DNA of 64,000 bases from Cordylochernes scorpioides (Eukaryota; Arthropoda; Arachnida; Pseudoscorpiones; Chernetidae): assembly GCA_030710605.1 (NCBI GenBank), contig CP092865.1, positions 34,200,244-34,264,243 of the forward strand, read 5' to 3'. How positions within the stretch are numbered: position 1 is the stretch's first letter; each line of letters opens with the position of its first letter. The notes under the pieces were generated by a model. That model saw only the letters and a program-made list of their open reading frames with translations. It did no database searches and was not told where the DNA came from. Shown here in pieces: positions 23,185 to 33,300 of the stretch. The position numbers and the translations under genes were made by a program.

Positions 23185-24162
23185 CTAGTCGCTCTCGATG
23201 CGTAAAAAAATACAAGTGGCGTAGGAGGCCCTAGACGCATCACAAAAGACATGAAGAGTAGTTCCAATCCGGTGTTCTTCTCTATAGCAAAGCCATCTCG
23301 GTATGGCAATGGATTTCAGAGACTCCAATTTGGCCAGCCACCTCAAAAACTCGCAAGACAAGTTTTCAGGCAGAGGCTCATCCCACGACAATTTTAACAG
23401 CCACGTTTCCTGTAGGATAAGTCTCGGAACGAGGGTCACTGGACAAGTGAAGCCCACCGGATCGAAAATACGGCTTGCCAAGGAGAGTACCTTTCTTTTG
23501 TTTATTGGCCCCTGTATTTCCAAATTCTCCAAAGAACAAGCCAAAGTGTCCTTTTCTTGATTCCATGTCATGCCCAACAACCTTCCTCTATCAGACCTAG
23601 GACCATCACACATTATACTGGTAACATTGCTTGTCCAATCACGCAAGTTGAAATGAGCAGAAGCCAACAATCTCTGTGCTTCGTCCACAAATTTTTCCAT
23701 ATCTGTGACTTTTGAGAAACTAGCCACACAGTTATCGATGTATAAAGACTCCCTCAATAATTCAGCTGTTTCTTGCCAGTGTTCAGGAGCCTTGTTCAAG
23801 TGGTGAAACAGCGTGGCAAGCAGGAGATATGGACTCGTCGTGATTCCGAAGACAACTCTCGCATGACGTAAAACCATCACATTTCCCTCTTTGTCATACC
23901 AGAGGAATCTTAGATAATCTCTGTCTTCCTCCCTAATCCCAATTTGGAGGAAGGCCTTCTCTATGTCCGAGGAGACTCCTATCTCGCTCTTCCTAAATTT
24001 ATTCAAAATTCTTGGGATCGTTTCTATCATATTCGGACCTCTTGCTAGACAATCATTCAGTGAAAGTTTTCCCTTCTTCTTCGCCGAAGCATCAAAAACT
24101 GGTCTTACTTTGGTGGTTGGACTATTCTCTTTAAAAACTGGTCGATGTGACAAATAGTGCAC
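23185..24162 (-). CDS. BEL 1 reverse transcriptase
   Basis: A 325-codon frame with BEL RT motifs: VRPVFDASAKKKGK, SSDIEKAFLQIGIREEDRD, FGITTSPYLLLATLF, ESLYIDNCVAS and RDWTSNV. The active-site box is Y-I-D-N, where Y-x-D-D is expected; loss of the second Asp would abolish polymerisation. The frame joins the upstream linker by a frameshift near 24165 and ends at a stop just before RNase H. Confidence 0.9.
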   Translation of the reverse strand: MHYLSHRPVFKENSPTTKVRPVFDASAKKKGKLSLNDCLARGPNMIETIPRILNKFRKSEIGVSSDIEKAFLQIGIREEDRDYLRFLWYDKEGNVMVLRHARVVFGITTSPYLLLATLFHHLNKAPEHWQETAELLRESLYIDNCVASFSKVTDMEKFVDEAQRLLASAHFNLRDWTSNVTSIMCDGPRSDRGRLLGMTWNQEKDTLACSLENLEIQGPINKRKVLSLASRIFDPVGFTCPVTLVPRLILQETWLLKLSWDEPLPENLSCEFLRWLAKLESLKSIAIPRWLCYREEHRIGTTLHVFCDASRASYATCIFLRIESD

Positions 24163-24404
24163 GCCTTCACGTTTATATTGTCTATAACCCTTTCTATTAT
24201 TTTATTCCTTAGCCACTTTTCGAGAATATCTTCATATTCTGTCAAATTTCCGGTATTCACAAGATGTTTCCTCACGTTTGCTAATCGTTTTTCGGCAAAA
24301 TCTCTATTGTCCGTGAGTAGTTCTCTTTCGCGAATCCAAGGAAGGGCAACCTGGTAACGCCCCTCACAATCCGGTGAAATAGTACGTGCAAAATATTCTT
24401 CCGT

Positions 24405-24971
24405 TTATTTTTGTATCGAGTCGTCTTGACGAGCATCTGAAATGCCAATAGCCTCTAATCTCCATAAATTCTCCAAATCGCTAGTCAACAGTGAAGTTGT
24501 GCAAAGTCCACTAACGCTAGTTTCTTCTTCTGTGGCCGGAATCTTGCCCATTAAAGTCCAGCCCAACCTCGTTTGCACCGCCACAAGCCCAGAAGGAAGT
24601 CTTCTATGCTCTCCGGTTAGTAATTTTCCAGCAATATCTGCTCCTATAAGAATCTCAAGAGGTCCCCTGTATAGATCAGTTAATTCTATGTCATGAGCAC
24701 TAAGATCTTGCATCCATTTACCCTGATGGACCCTGGGCACGCTGTCGCAGATAACATCTTGGCTCAGTGCTTCAAAATTACAGCCATAAGATCCGTCTAA
24801 ATTGCTCAACCTGATATTATAAACTCCATGTTCGTACAACTCTGTGTTCGATCCACCAAACAAAGAGTGGCGAAGAGACTCTTTTTTGGAACATTCATAT
24901 CCCATTTCTTCCACCGTGTCCTGGAGTACATAGGACCTCTGAGATCCCGTATCAATCAAAATTCGTCCCAT
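24405..24971 (-). CDS. BEL 1 aspartic protease
   Basis: A 188-codon frame starting MGRILIDTGSQRSYVL; DTG is the catalytic triplet of retroelement proteases, which process Gag-Pol. The following sequence (GADIAGKLLTGEHRRLPSGL) is typical of the BEL protease-RT linker, where part of the element sequence names itself as a target. A stop at 24405 interrupts the linker before RT. Confidence 0.88.
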   Translation of the reverse strand: MGRILIDTGSQRSYVLQDTVEEMGYECSKKESLRHSLFGGSNTELYEHGVYNIRLSNLDGSYGCNFEALSQDVICDSVPRVHQGKWMQDLSAHDIELTDLYRGPLEILIGADIAGKLLTGEHRRLPSGLVAVQTRLGWTLMGKIPATEEETSVSGLCTTSLLTSDLENLWRLEAIGISDARQDDSIQK

Positions 24972-25042
24972 TCTTTCTTAACACTTTCCTCTGATAGTCA
25001 CTCTCAGTGTGGGCAACAACACCACAGGCGTCGTCAGATTGG

Positions 25043-26350
25043 TCAAAGTCTCATCCCTCGGGCTGGAGTAGCATTCTGGTTCTTCCTGGGGCACATAATC
25101 CTTGAATGTCTCAATTCCCCACAGCTGGTGCAACTTGTCTTAACTTTGCAGAATTTGCTCACATGACCATATTTCAGGCATCTGAAACAAGCCCCTTTCT
25201 TCTTTAATTTTCCCAATTTATCTTCCAATGTCAAATTTTCCGCGAATTCGCACTTTGTACTTTCATGATCTCTTTCACAAAAGGCGCAATTCTTCCTCTT
25301 ATTCACTGCTTCAGAGGCATTCAAAAAACCAGCAGCCGTGGGCAGGGGATTCCTCTCATTTCTTCGATACTTCACGATAGAGCTTTGTGACTGAGGGTGC
25401 TCATTTGATGGTTGGCCGGCTGTTATTTCGTCCCACGTGCCGAACGTGCTTTCTAATGCAATCAATTGTCTCTCCAAAAATTCAATCAAATCTCCAAGAT
25501 AAAAAGCTCCTGTGAATTCCCGGTGCAATTCAAGCTTTAAGTCTGATGGCAATAGCTTGAGGAGTAAAGGGCACAATAAGTTACCGTAGATTTCAACGAC
25601 AACACCCAATGACTCCAAACTTCTAATCTGCACCAGGATTCTGCCGTACAATTCTCTGAAAGCCCTCACGTCCTTTGTCACTCTAAGTGGTTTCAAGGCC
25701 AAGAGGTTGTTCATATGCACGTCGATCAACCTTTCCCCTTTTCCGAAGCGTTTCTTCAACAATTCAACGGCCTTATCGTAATTTTCCTCAGATAAGCAAA
25801 ATCCTTCCACAGTTAGGGCCGCCGTTCCACCCAAGTAGGCTTTAAGATAGTTAAATTTATCTATCTTGGTCAAGTGTTCATTCCTATTGATTGATGAATC
25901 GAAGGCATTCCAAAAATTTAACCACTGGCTAATTTCCCCGTAGAATCTTTCCATTGTTAATTTGGGTAACTTAACCATCCCAGTTAGAGTCGGTCGACCG
26001 ATTTCTCCTGGATATTCCTTCTTCGTGGCAGTTGCAGTTTCCCTCTGCATTCCTTCCGCTACCACCAGACTTCTTTTCTTTAGCAAATATTTCCACGCCA
26101 CGGCCTTTTCCCGGTATTCCTCTACCATCTTTAGATCTTTCTCTAGATCTTGGATGTCAATCAGCTTACCGATTTCTTCGTCTACCCGCCTCAGTTCTTC
26201 GTAGACATCCGAAAGCTGCCCCAGCAGTTCCTCGTGGTCACACTCCTTGTGCACGTCATATTCCTCTATTCTTTTCCCGTACTTGGATAAAGACGTGCGG
26301 AGTATGGTTCTCTTCTTCTTGAGTCTCTCTAGTGCTTCTTCTCTCTCCAT
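25043..26350 (-). CDS. BEL 1 gag
   Basis: A 435-codon frame from ATG at 26350. It has an N-terminal charged helical region (MEREEALERLKKKR), the BEL capsid region (MERFYGEISQWLNFWNAFDS, FNYLKAYLGGTAA), and three zinc knuckles near the end (CX2CX3HX4C, then two CX2CX4HX4C) between about residues 356 and 423. Gag assembles the cytoplasmic particle and packages RNA. Start and length fit BEL gag, and the frame is intact. Confidence 0.9.
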   Translation of the reverse strand: MEREEALERLKKKRTILRTSLSKYGKRIEEYDVHKECDHEELLGQLSDVYEELRRVDEEIGKLIDIQDLEKDLKMVEEYREKAVAWKYLLKKRSLVVAEGMQRETATATKKEYPGEIGRPTLTGMVKLPKLTMERFYGEISQWLNFWNAFDSSINRNEHLTKIDKFNYLKAYLGGTAALTVEGFCLSEENYDKAVELLKKRFGKGERLIDVHMNNLLALKPLRVTKDVRAFRELYGRILVQIRSLESLGVVVEIYGNLLCPLLLKLLPSDLKLELHREFTGAFYLGDLIEFLERQLIALESTFGTWDEITAGQPSNEHPQSQSSIVKYRRNERNPLPTAAGFLNASEAVNKRKNCAFCERDHESTKCEFAENLTLEDKLGKLKKKGACFRCLKYGHVSKFCKVKTSCTSCGELRHSRIMCPRKNQNATPARGMRL

Positions 26351-26418
26351 CTTCTAATCCAAAGGGGTTCCAAATATAGGCACGGCTTTCTCCTCGCGTC
26401 CCGGCTGGGATGCCAAAT

Positions 26419-26765
26419 GTCGCGTTCAGCGGCGCAGCGCCCAGGCTCTATTTTGCCCAGACGCCCGAAGTCTCTTATTCTGGTCCCGGGGAGGAAAAAA
26501 ACCGTGGAATCTCAAAGGTAGAGAAGAGCGATTCCCAAGAAGTCAAATCTACGGAAGTGTCTAAGGCAGGTATCAACCAAGGCGTAGACCTCTCGAGAGC
26601 GGGCCGAGAAACCACACGACTCTAACCAGTCAACTTTATTTTTTGTCACGAATATATATACATATAAATATTTACATATGACAAATATGTTTCTTATAAT
26701 GGATTAAATTTACATATATTTAAAAAATACAAATCTATAAGAAAAATAACATTCTTTTCCCAACA
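26419..26765 (-). repeat. BEL 1 5' LTR
   Basis: 347-bp partner of 20801-21148. As the upstream LTR on the minus strand it should hold the promoter. It is followed at 26766 by ATGAT, the right copy of the target duplication. Confidence 0.9.
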
Positions 26766-27180
26766 ATGATAGAGATGGGCGACTCCTGCTGGGCTGATAC
26801 CCGTTGGGAAGCTTTAATCACTCTACGAGATGGAGTGAAGCTCTCCCAGATGCCTGTCCGGCTGGATGCCAAGTCCAAGAGGGTTTTCACCCACGTATAC
26901 AGGACATATGGCATCAAAGGCTCCCTATGCTACAAGTAAGGGCACAAGCTTGCCAACTGTCCACGGAAGACCAGCCTGCAGGAAAAAAGCTGCTGCTCCC
27001 TGTGGATGCTCACTTCCATCAGGTTTCTGCGACCGCGTCACCCAATACCAAACCATTGACTACGCCTACTCGGACCACCGTCCTGATCCAAGTGGGAGAC
27101 CCAGCTCCTACAAGACTTCCCTGGGGAGCCACGTGAGGACGCCCCACGGCGCGACGGGCATGATTGGTGTGTGAAGGAGA
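26766..27180 (+). pseudogene. Tx1-like LINE ORF1, 3' part (split by BEL)
   Basis: Continues the ORF1 interrupted at 20800. It reads MIEMGD, LITLRDGVKLSQMPVRLD and a zinc-knuckle remnant ending GHKLANCP, parallel to HEGVRLETLPARLT and the CCHC of the ORF1 at 29768-31456. A stop replaces the codon before GHKLA. The LINE copy does not continue; minisatellite begins shortly after. Confidence 0.75.
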
Positions 27181-27249
27181 TGGAGCGGGACGTTTCATAA
27201 GAGTTTCGGCGTAGGGGCGAGAAATGCTTTCGGGAAAAACCCGGGGGTT

Positions 27250-28530
27250 GCTCGGGTCATTTGGCTAATAATGAATATATAACAACAGCTATAATTATCT
27301 GTAACAATAATGACTACCTTATCTATATCAATGACTCTATTGGCAAGAAAATCAATTTTATCTGAAACAAAATAAACTTATATATATAATCCACAACAAT
27401 TATTACCTTATTCCCACAAAGATTTTTATCTGCAACAATGAAAGATTATCCACAACAACATATTATATCCGCAGCAGTGGAAATTAATCTACAACAATTA
27501 GATTTTATTCACAGTAATGAAATTTGTCAACAACAATGGCTATCTTATCCAAAAATATATATACTTTAAGAACAGCAATGAAACTTTATCGACAGCAAAG
27601 CGACTACTTTATACAAAAATGTAATTTTATACAGCCCAATGATTATCATATTCACAACACAATGGATATTTTTAGGCAACAATGAAACTTCATCAGCTTA
27701 AATGACTCATTTATCTGTAACAATAATTCTTGCTCAACCCCAACAATAAGAAATTCATTTACAATAATGACTATTTTTTATTCGCAGCAATGAAATTAAA
27801 CCACATAAATAGCTATATTGTCTACTACAATTTCTATTTTTTCGCTAAAATAAAACTTATGTCATACCAATAACTACTTTATCCGCAACAATGTATTTTT
27901 AAGCGCAAATGTATTTTTCGACAACAATGAAACCTTATCTACAGTAATGGCTTTTTTCTATCCACAACTTATCCACAATCACTGGTTTATCTTTAATAAT
28001 GACTACGTTATTCACTGCATTGACTACTTCATCCGCAACAATGGGATTTAAATCAAATTAATGACTATTTATCCACAACAATGACTATTATAGCACGACA
28101 ATGTCTACTTCATCCGCAAAAATGGAATTTAAATCAAATTAATGACTATTAATTCACAACAATGACTATTAATTCACAACAATGACTCTTAATGCACGAC
28201 AATGTCTACTTCATCCGCAACAATTAGGTTTAACTCAAATTAATGACTTCACAAATACCCTTTCATACCTCATCCCAAAAGTTAGAAATAACCGTTATTT
28301 CTCCTTGAAATAAATTTTGATTTTTCGTTGAAAAGAAACACAGGCGGGATAATTTTCAAATGCCGTTTCCAAATTAATGACTATTTATCCACGACAATGA
28401 CTATTAATGCCCGAAAATGTCCACTTCATTCGCAACAATGAAATTTAACTCAAATTAATGAATATTTATCCACAACAATGACTACTTGAGCCGTAAAAAC
28501 GGAGCTTAATCCAAAACAAAGATTACTTTA
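27250..28530. repeat. Minisatellite block 1
   Basis: Irregular repetition of a ~20-bp word of the type ATCCRCAACAATGACTATT with strong divergence. This part is more degenerate than the 44.7-45.3 kb block. Segments such as the CAATGTATTTTTAAGCGCAAATGTATTTTTC region (about 27890) recur at about 40860 and 56490, so a longer unit has also been duplicated. A MITE-related fragment sits at about 28262-28360. It is non-coding. Confidence 0.8.
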
Positions 28531-28667
28531 AGAAAAAGGCATCTCCTTATCGTACAACTGAAAGTTGCTGATGGCTTGCGCCTCTATCGGAATAAATATC
28601 AACTATTCGCGTTGATTTTTAATTATTCCAGAATTGGCCAAATACACATTCTTGATTAATCAAGAAA

Positions 28668-28721
28668 AGCTAACCACGGACGCGTTTCGGGCTGTTGGCC
28701 CTCATCAGCGTGGTGCAAGCT
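28668..28721 (-). ncRNA. Hammerhead ribozyme, type I (unit 1)
   Basis: Minus strand: stem I ACCACG with CGUGGU, extended by AGCU/AGCU across an internal loop. Then CUGAUGA, stem II GGGC/GCCC with loop CAACA, GAA-A, tiny stem III ACGCGU, and cleavage triplet GUC. Every conserved core base is present. Cleavage is predicted after plus-strand position 28679. Such short stem III forms usually cut as dimers. Confidence 0.88.
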
Positions 28722-29006
28722 GTACCTCAACGACCAAAAAAATTGGTCATTAAGGCATCATGAAAAATCATGAAACGGGTAGTTAAGGCCAGAATTGCGT
28801 GAGGACGCTACACAATGTGAAAAAATAGTACAAATATAACATTGTACTGGGGTAAGGTGCATAAATTAAGAAAAAGGCATCTCCTTATCGTACAACTGAA
28901 AGTTGCTGATGGCTTGCGCCATCTATCGGAATAAATATCAACTATTCTCGTTGATTTTTAATTATTCCAGAATTGGCCAAATACCCATTCTTGATTAATC
29001 AAGAAA

Positions 29007-29060
29007 AGCTAACCACGGACGCGTTTCGGGCTGTTGGCCCTCATCAGCGTGGTGCAAGCT
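29007..29060 (-). ncRNA. Hammerhead ribozyme, type I (unit 2)
   Basis: Second tandem copy, 339 bp from the first, with an identical core, stems and GUC site. Two cleavage sites in tandem would release a ~339-nt unit-length RNA from a minus-strand transcript. Confidence 0.88.
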
Positions 29061-29132
29061 GTACCTCAACGACCAAAAAAATTGGTCATTAAGGCATCCT
29101 GAAAAATCATGAAACGGGTAGTTAAGGCCAGA

Positions 29133-29197
29133 ATTACTTTATTCGCAAAAATGACCTTTTATCTGCTAAAAAAAATATATATATATATATATATATA
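29133..29197. repeat. Minisatellite remnant and (AT)n
   Basis: Array sequence (TTACTTTATTCGCAAAAATG, then TTTTATCTGC) continues from the retrozyme insertion to an (AT)n run at about 29175-29197, where the Gypsy-type LTR begins. The matching uninterrupted stretch is at about 56310-56370. Confidence 0.7.
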
Positions 29198-29492
29198 TGC
29201 AATATAATTCCCACACTACTTGTAAATAGTCAACACATTTTTTATTTTATTATCCATATATTCTAATATCCATATATTTTAATATCTATAATCAAAGAGT
29301 AAATAGCCAATGCTTGTATATAAATTTTTGACCAACGACCCGAGGGGTAAGAGGGAGAAGAAGAGAACAAAGGAGTTGGAAAATAAACAAAGAGAAAATG
29401 GCTGTGTTTCTTTTTGTCGCGTCTATTATTTCTTATATACAAATTTAGAGTTTTAAATTTATAATTATTTAAAGACTTACCTTAATACGACA
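29198..29492 (+). repeat. Gypsy-type element, 5' LTR
   Basis: 295 bp with TG...CA ends and a ACCAACGACCCGAGGGG word shared with the other LTR. About 200 bp of leader and the start of gag (around 29589 or 29644) follow before the LINE. Confidence 0.88.
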
Positions 29493-29767
29493 GTATTTAG
29501 CCGACACAGGATATAATAACTGGTACGTTTTTTCTTTTTTTAAACTTTATTGGATTTAGCATTTAGCCTACACCCATTCGCCACAAAAATGCCAAAAAGG
29601 AAGTCAGATACCGACACTCATTTTTTCTGACAGAAACGATAATATGGAATTTAAATTAACGAAAGAACAAATTAATTTACTAACACAAATTATACAACAC
29701 ACACACACCTATCGAGCGGCCACGCAATTTTTGGCCCCGCCGTTTTTCACCTTTGGCAGGTGTAAAA

Positions 29768-31456
29768 ATGCCGAAAGGTGTGTCGAATGTGACATTGGCT
29801 GAAAGCCCTGAACGAGCTGCTCGTGAGCCTGATAGGCCCAGCTCGAAATCTCAAACCAGTGCTGAGTTATCAGCGAAAATTACTTTTCAGAAAAATTCTT
29901 CTGAAGAAAATCAAGAAAGTTCTAGGCTTGCAAATTTGCCTGCTGGCAAGGAGTATGCAAATCCGGCCACCGCGCGTGACGTCACGGCGCCGCCGACTGC
30001 TGCTTTGAACAGCGCTACAACAGCCAGCCCGGCCTCGCTCAACTGGGCCGACAGCGAGATGGTTGAGGTGGACGAAAACGAGGGCTTCATCCTCGTGAAG
30101 GGCAAGAAGAGGCGCCTCACTTCAACGCCGGAGCACGCCGCTGGGCAGCCTGGCAGGCCTGCTAAGAAGCCCAGCCCCCAGCAGCGTAAGCGGCCAACAG
30201 GGCCGAGAGCAGTGCCGCCTCAAGAGATCAAGGCGACACGCGCCAACATCGCCGACGCCAAGGCGAGGCAGGCCACAACCAACCACGAAAATTACATCTT
30301 CGTGGCGCTGTGCCCTGACATCCCGGACTACTCCTACCTCCGGGCAATCGGCGACCTGGTCGGAGGGCCCAAAAACATCACCCACTTTGGCAGGATGAAC
30401 GGCCACCACATCGTGGGCCTCGCGAGCAGGAACCTTGCGAGCCGTTTGGTTGAGGAGGGCCTGAACATCGAGGGAACACTTCTCAAGGTCTTCCCCTTCC
30501 GCAAGAGGGCCGAGAGGATAATCGTGGCCAATCTCCCCGGCTTTGTAGAGGACGCCACCATCGTGCAGGCTCTGCGTAAATACGGAGACATCACCTCCAT
30601 CGCCCCCATCATGATCAAAATGGGGGAGTTCGCCTTCAGCGACGGCCGCCGGGAGGCGTTCATCCTGCTCCACGAGGGCGTAAGGCTGGAGACCCTGCCC
30701 GCCCGACTGACCATCCAGTCCAAGGGAGACACCCTATCTGCCTTCCTCTCCTTCGGAATTAAATGTTCCAAATGCGGAAGGCAGGGCCACCGCAGAGCTA
30801 GCTGCCCATCGCTCGCCAGGCGGAACTTCGACGCCCCAAAGCGTGTGGACTCCCCTGCCCAGATTCAGGCTTCTTCTCCTTCTCCCACAGTGCCTAAGCG
30901 AATTGGTCCACCAACACCCTTTTCCTCTCCACCAGCGCCCCTAGCTCCATCGGAGGAGGCACCTAGTAATGCCCCAGTGACGCCCGCTGCTGCTGCTCCG
31001 GGTGCCCCAGCGCTCCATCCTGCGCGTCCTCTCCTGCCGCCTGGAGAGGCGCCGAGTTCTACCTGCTCAGCCTCCAACCCGCCCACCACACCAGCCCTGC
31101 CTTCACCGGCGCCTGCCGAGCCAATGGAGGTGGCACAGATCGAGGAGGAAGGCACAGGCTCCACCCAGGAAGGAAAGAATAAAATCAGGAAAGAGCTAGA
31201 TGCCTGCCTGCGGCCGGCCCCCTCCACAATCTTTGACAAAACCAACCAAGAGGGTCTCGAAAAGGAGAGGGTTTGTAGCCTCCTCGTCTCCACACCGCAC
31301 CTCAAAAAGCAACTCCCTGACCTTACACCCGCCCAGAGGACTGCTTTGTACGAGCTGGTCGAAGCCCTCTTACGTAGGAAGCTCGACTCCAGCGGCTCCA
31401 TCTACAAACGCCTTCGCCAGGCCCTGCCCCTCCTCCATCAAGGGACATCATCATAG
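29768..31456 (+). CDS. LINE ORF1 protein
   Basis: RNA-binding chaperone-like protein of the LINE. An upstream in-frame TTG at 29753 is open, but the first ATG is 29768, which I take as the start. The N-terminus (about 200 residues) is low-complexity and Ala/Pro/Ser-rich. An RRM-like region (FPFRKRAERIIVANLPGFVE, LRKYGDITSIAP) lies at about residues 240-330. One zinc knuckle CSKCGRQGHRRASC follows, then a Pro/Ala-rich linker and a helical C-terminus. The frame is intact and overlaps the ORF2 frame by a few bases at 31447-31456. Confidence 0.85.
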   Translation: MPKGVSNVTLAESPERAAREPDRPSSKSQTSAELSAKITFQKNSSEENQESSRLANLPAGKEYANPATARDVTAPPTAALNSATTASPASLNWADSEMVEVDENEGFILVKGKKRRLTSTPEHAAGQPGRPAKKPSPQQRKRPTGPRAVPPQEIKATRANIADAKARQATTNHENYIFVALCPDIPDYSYLRAIGDLVGGPKNITHFGRMNGHHIVGLASRNLASRLVEEGLNIEGTLLKVFPFRKRAERIIVANLPGFVEDATIVQALRKYGDITSIAPIMIKMGEFAFSDGRREAFILLHEGVRLETLPARLTIQSKGDTLSAFLSFGIKCSKCGRQGHRRASCPSLARRNFDAPKRVDSPAQIQASSPSPTVPKRIGPPTPFSSPPAPLAPSEEAPSNAPVTPAAAAPGAPALHPARPLLPPGEAPSSTCSASNPPTTPALPSPAPAEPMEVAQIEEEGTGSTQEGKNKIRKELDACLRPAPSTIFDKTNQEGLEKERVCSLLVSTPHLKKQLPDLTPAQRTALYELVEALLRRKLDSSGSIYKRLRQALPLLHQGTSS

Positions 31457-32130
31457 GCTTCACCATCGCCTCCATTAACGCGCGCGGGCTCGCTACTCGG
31501 AACAAGAGCCTAAGCCTCTGCCATCTCCTGAGACAACACCGCGTGGACATTGCGCTCGTGCAAGAAACTAACACCCACCACCTCGACGGCGCCCAAGACC
31601 TTTGCCTCGGCTACGATGCTATTACCGCTCCACCCGACGCAATTTCGGGTTCGGGCCTCGCCTGCATCTACGCGCCGGGCGTCACCATCTCGCGACACCG
31701 CATCCTGTGGCCAGGCCACATCGTCTTGGCCGCCTTCAATGTCCACGGCCAGGAGATGACCGTCATAAATGTCCACCTCTCGCACGACCAGCGCGAGCGC
31801 ATCGAGCAACTCCGCGTCATCGAGGCTGCCGCCGTTGAAGAAGAGGAGGAAGCCTGGGTCCTCGGGGACTTTAATATCAGGGACGACAGGAACCGCGACT
31901 CTATCTCCATGGTGGCCCTCGGAGCTCTTTGCGAGTCCGCCGCGCTTCTGGATGCCGCCCCCGAGTTTGACGCCGCCCACCTTCCCACCAGAGTCGCTGC
32001 ACATGGCGACCTGATCGAGAGCAGTCGCCTCGACAGGATCCTCGCTCCGGCGCGCTTTCTGGAGGTCTTTCAGGTGCTCCTTTCCATCTCTCCGATCATC
32101 GCATGGTGCTGCTCCGAGTGGGCCCTTTAG
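31447..32130 (+). pseudogene. LINE ORF2, endonuclease part
   Basis: AP-endonuclease-like domain that nicks the target. Motifs in order: SINARGL, a VQET box near 31555 (catalytic Glu), NVHLSHDQ, LGDFNIRDD near 31865, and SRLDRILA near 32020. The final SDH box lies in another frame just downstream (about 32095), so a frameshift at about 32065 separates endonuclease from RT. No ATG is seen at the start; reinitiation or a non-AUG start after ORF1 is possible. Confidence 0.85.
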
Positions 32131-33300
32131 CCGTCCCCTACCAACCTCGCGTGGCTGCTACGCTCCGCTCCGGGCTGGCCCAGGAGCACATGAACAACTA
32201 CCTGGTGGACTTCGCGGAGGAAATATCCATGCTCGATGCGCCTCAACTGTGGGACCGCTGGACACTAATCAAGGCCGGCATCCTCGCGGAGGCCCGCTCG
32301 CTCCACGATCCTCGCCACCACGATCGCGACGACAGCTACATCGGCAGAGCCCAACGCTACATCAGGGTACAGCTTGAGGCCTCGTCGACGAACGCGGATT
32401 ACCCATCTCTCTCGGACCTCGCGCGCCTCACGCGCCACCGCCGCCCAGCTGTCACCACCATCAGGAACGAGAACGGCGAGGTCATCGAGGGCCCCGTTTT
32501 GCGGCGAAAGGCCCTGGACATCTTCTGGCCTCGCTTCGCCCGCCCGAGCTGCGACCCGGCGGAGTACGCGGCCTTCATCGGAGCTACGACCACCACTCCT
32601 ATCGAACTAGGAGAAGAGGATTCACTCCACCGGGCTGAGGTCTCCGAGGCTAAGGTAGCCGCTGCCATCCGCCGCCTCCCTCGCGGAAGAGCCCCCGGCT
32701 GGGACGGTCTGCCCTGCGAGGTCCTCAGCACCTTCGAGGAATTCTTCGCGGTCGCCCTGCGACGTGTGCTCGCCGAGTCTCAGCTCCGCGGTGCCCTGCC
32801 TCCATCGATGCGCCGGAGCGAGATCTGCCTGGTCCCCAAGGCCCGCGGCGGCGATCGCGGTCTGGACGGCTACAGACCGATCTCCCTGCCTTCGGCCGAC
32901 TACAGGGTAATCGGATCGATCCTGCTGGACCGCCTCAGTCCCCACCTGCCAACTCTGGTGCCGGAGTGCCAGACGTACGCCGTCCCCGGAAGGTCCCCCT
33001 CCTGGAACATCGCGCGGGTCACAGACGCCGTCGAGGAGGCTACTGCCCGAGGCACGCCGCTGGCCGCGGTCTCCGTGGATCTGCAGTCCGCCTTCGACTC
33101 CCTGGACCGCGGGTATCTAACATCCCTCCTGGTGTCCCACCTGCGCCTCCCACCGGCCTTCGTGGGATGGATCCTTCTACTCTACGCCGGGGAGGACGCC
33201 ACAATAAGGGTCGGGGGCTTCCAGACCGTCGCCTTCAAACTACTCAACGGCGTGAGACAGGGCTGCGCTCTGAGCGCGGCGCTCTTCAGTATACGGCGGG
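32103..33300 (+). pseudogene. LINE ORF2, RT fingers and palm (first frame)
   Basis: Begins with the end of the endonuclease (LLRVG after the SDH box) and a pre-RT region. RT motifs follow: GRAPGWDGLPCEVL, GYRPISLPSADYRVIGSIL, YAVPGRSPSWNI, VSVDLQSAFDSLDR and NGVRQGCALSAALF. Near 33285 a frameshift moves the readable protein to the next frame before the active site. Confidence 0.85.

Larger units (their letters stand above)
20801..26765 (-). mobile_element. BEL/Pao retrotransposon 1, complete with LTRs
   Basis: LTRs lie at 20801-21148 and 26419-26765, begin TGTCGCG and end CAACA. They appear to differ by only a few bases, so insertion looks recent. The target duplication ATGAT is at 20796-20800 and 26766-26770. 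The order on the minus strand is gag, protease, RT, RNase H, integrase, typical of BEL. Next to the 5' LTR (minus strand, below 26419) is TTTGGCATCCCAGCCGGGAC, a plausible primer-binding site. Stops and a frameshift between protease, RT and RNase H make this copy defective despite the young LTRs. Confidence 0.95.
28522..29141 (-). mobile_element. Dimeric hammerhead-ribozyme repeat (retrozyme-like)
   Basis: The insertion 28531-29132 is flanked by ATTACTTTA at 28522-28530 and 29133-29141. The related array copy at about 56300-56320 reads GATTACTTTATTCGC with no insertion, so the empty site is visible. The insert is 1.8 head-to-tail units with a 338-339-bp period, each with one type I hammerhead on the minus strand. 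No protein is encoded. Tandem, non-coding, hammerhead-bearing repeats of this size match animal retrozymes, which are proposed to move through circular RNA and Penelope-type enzymes. Confidence 0.85.
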
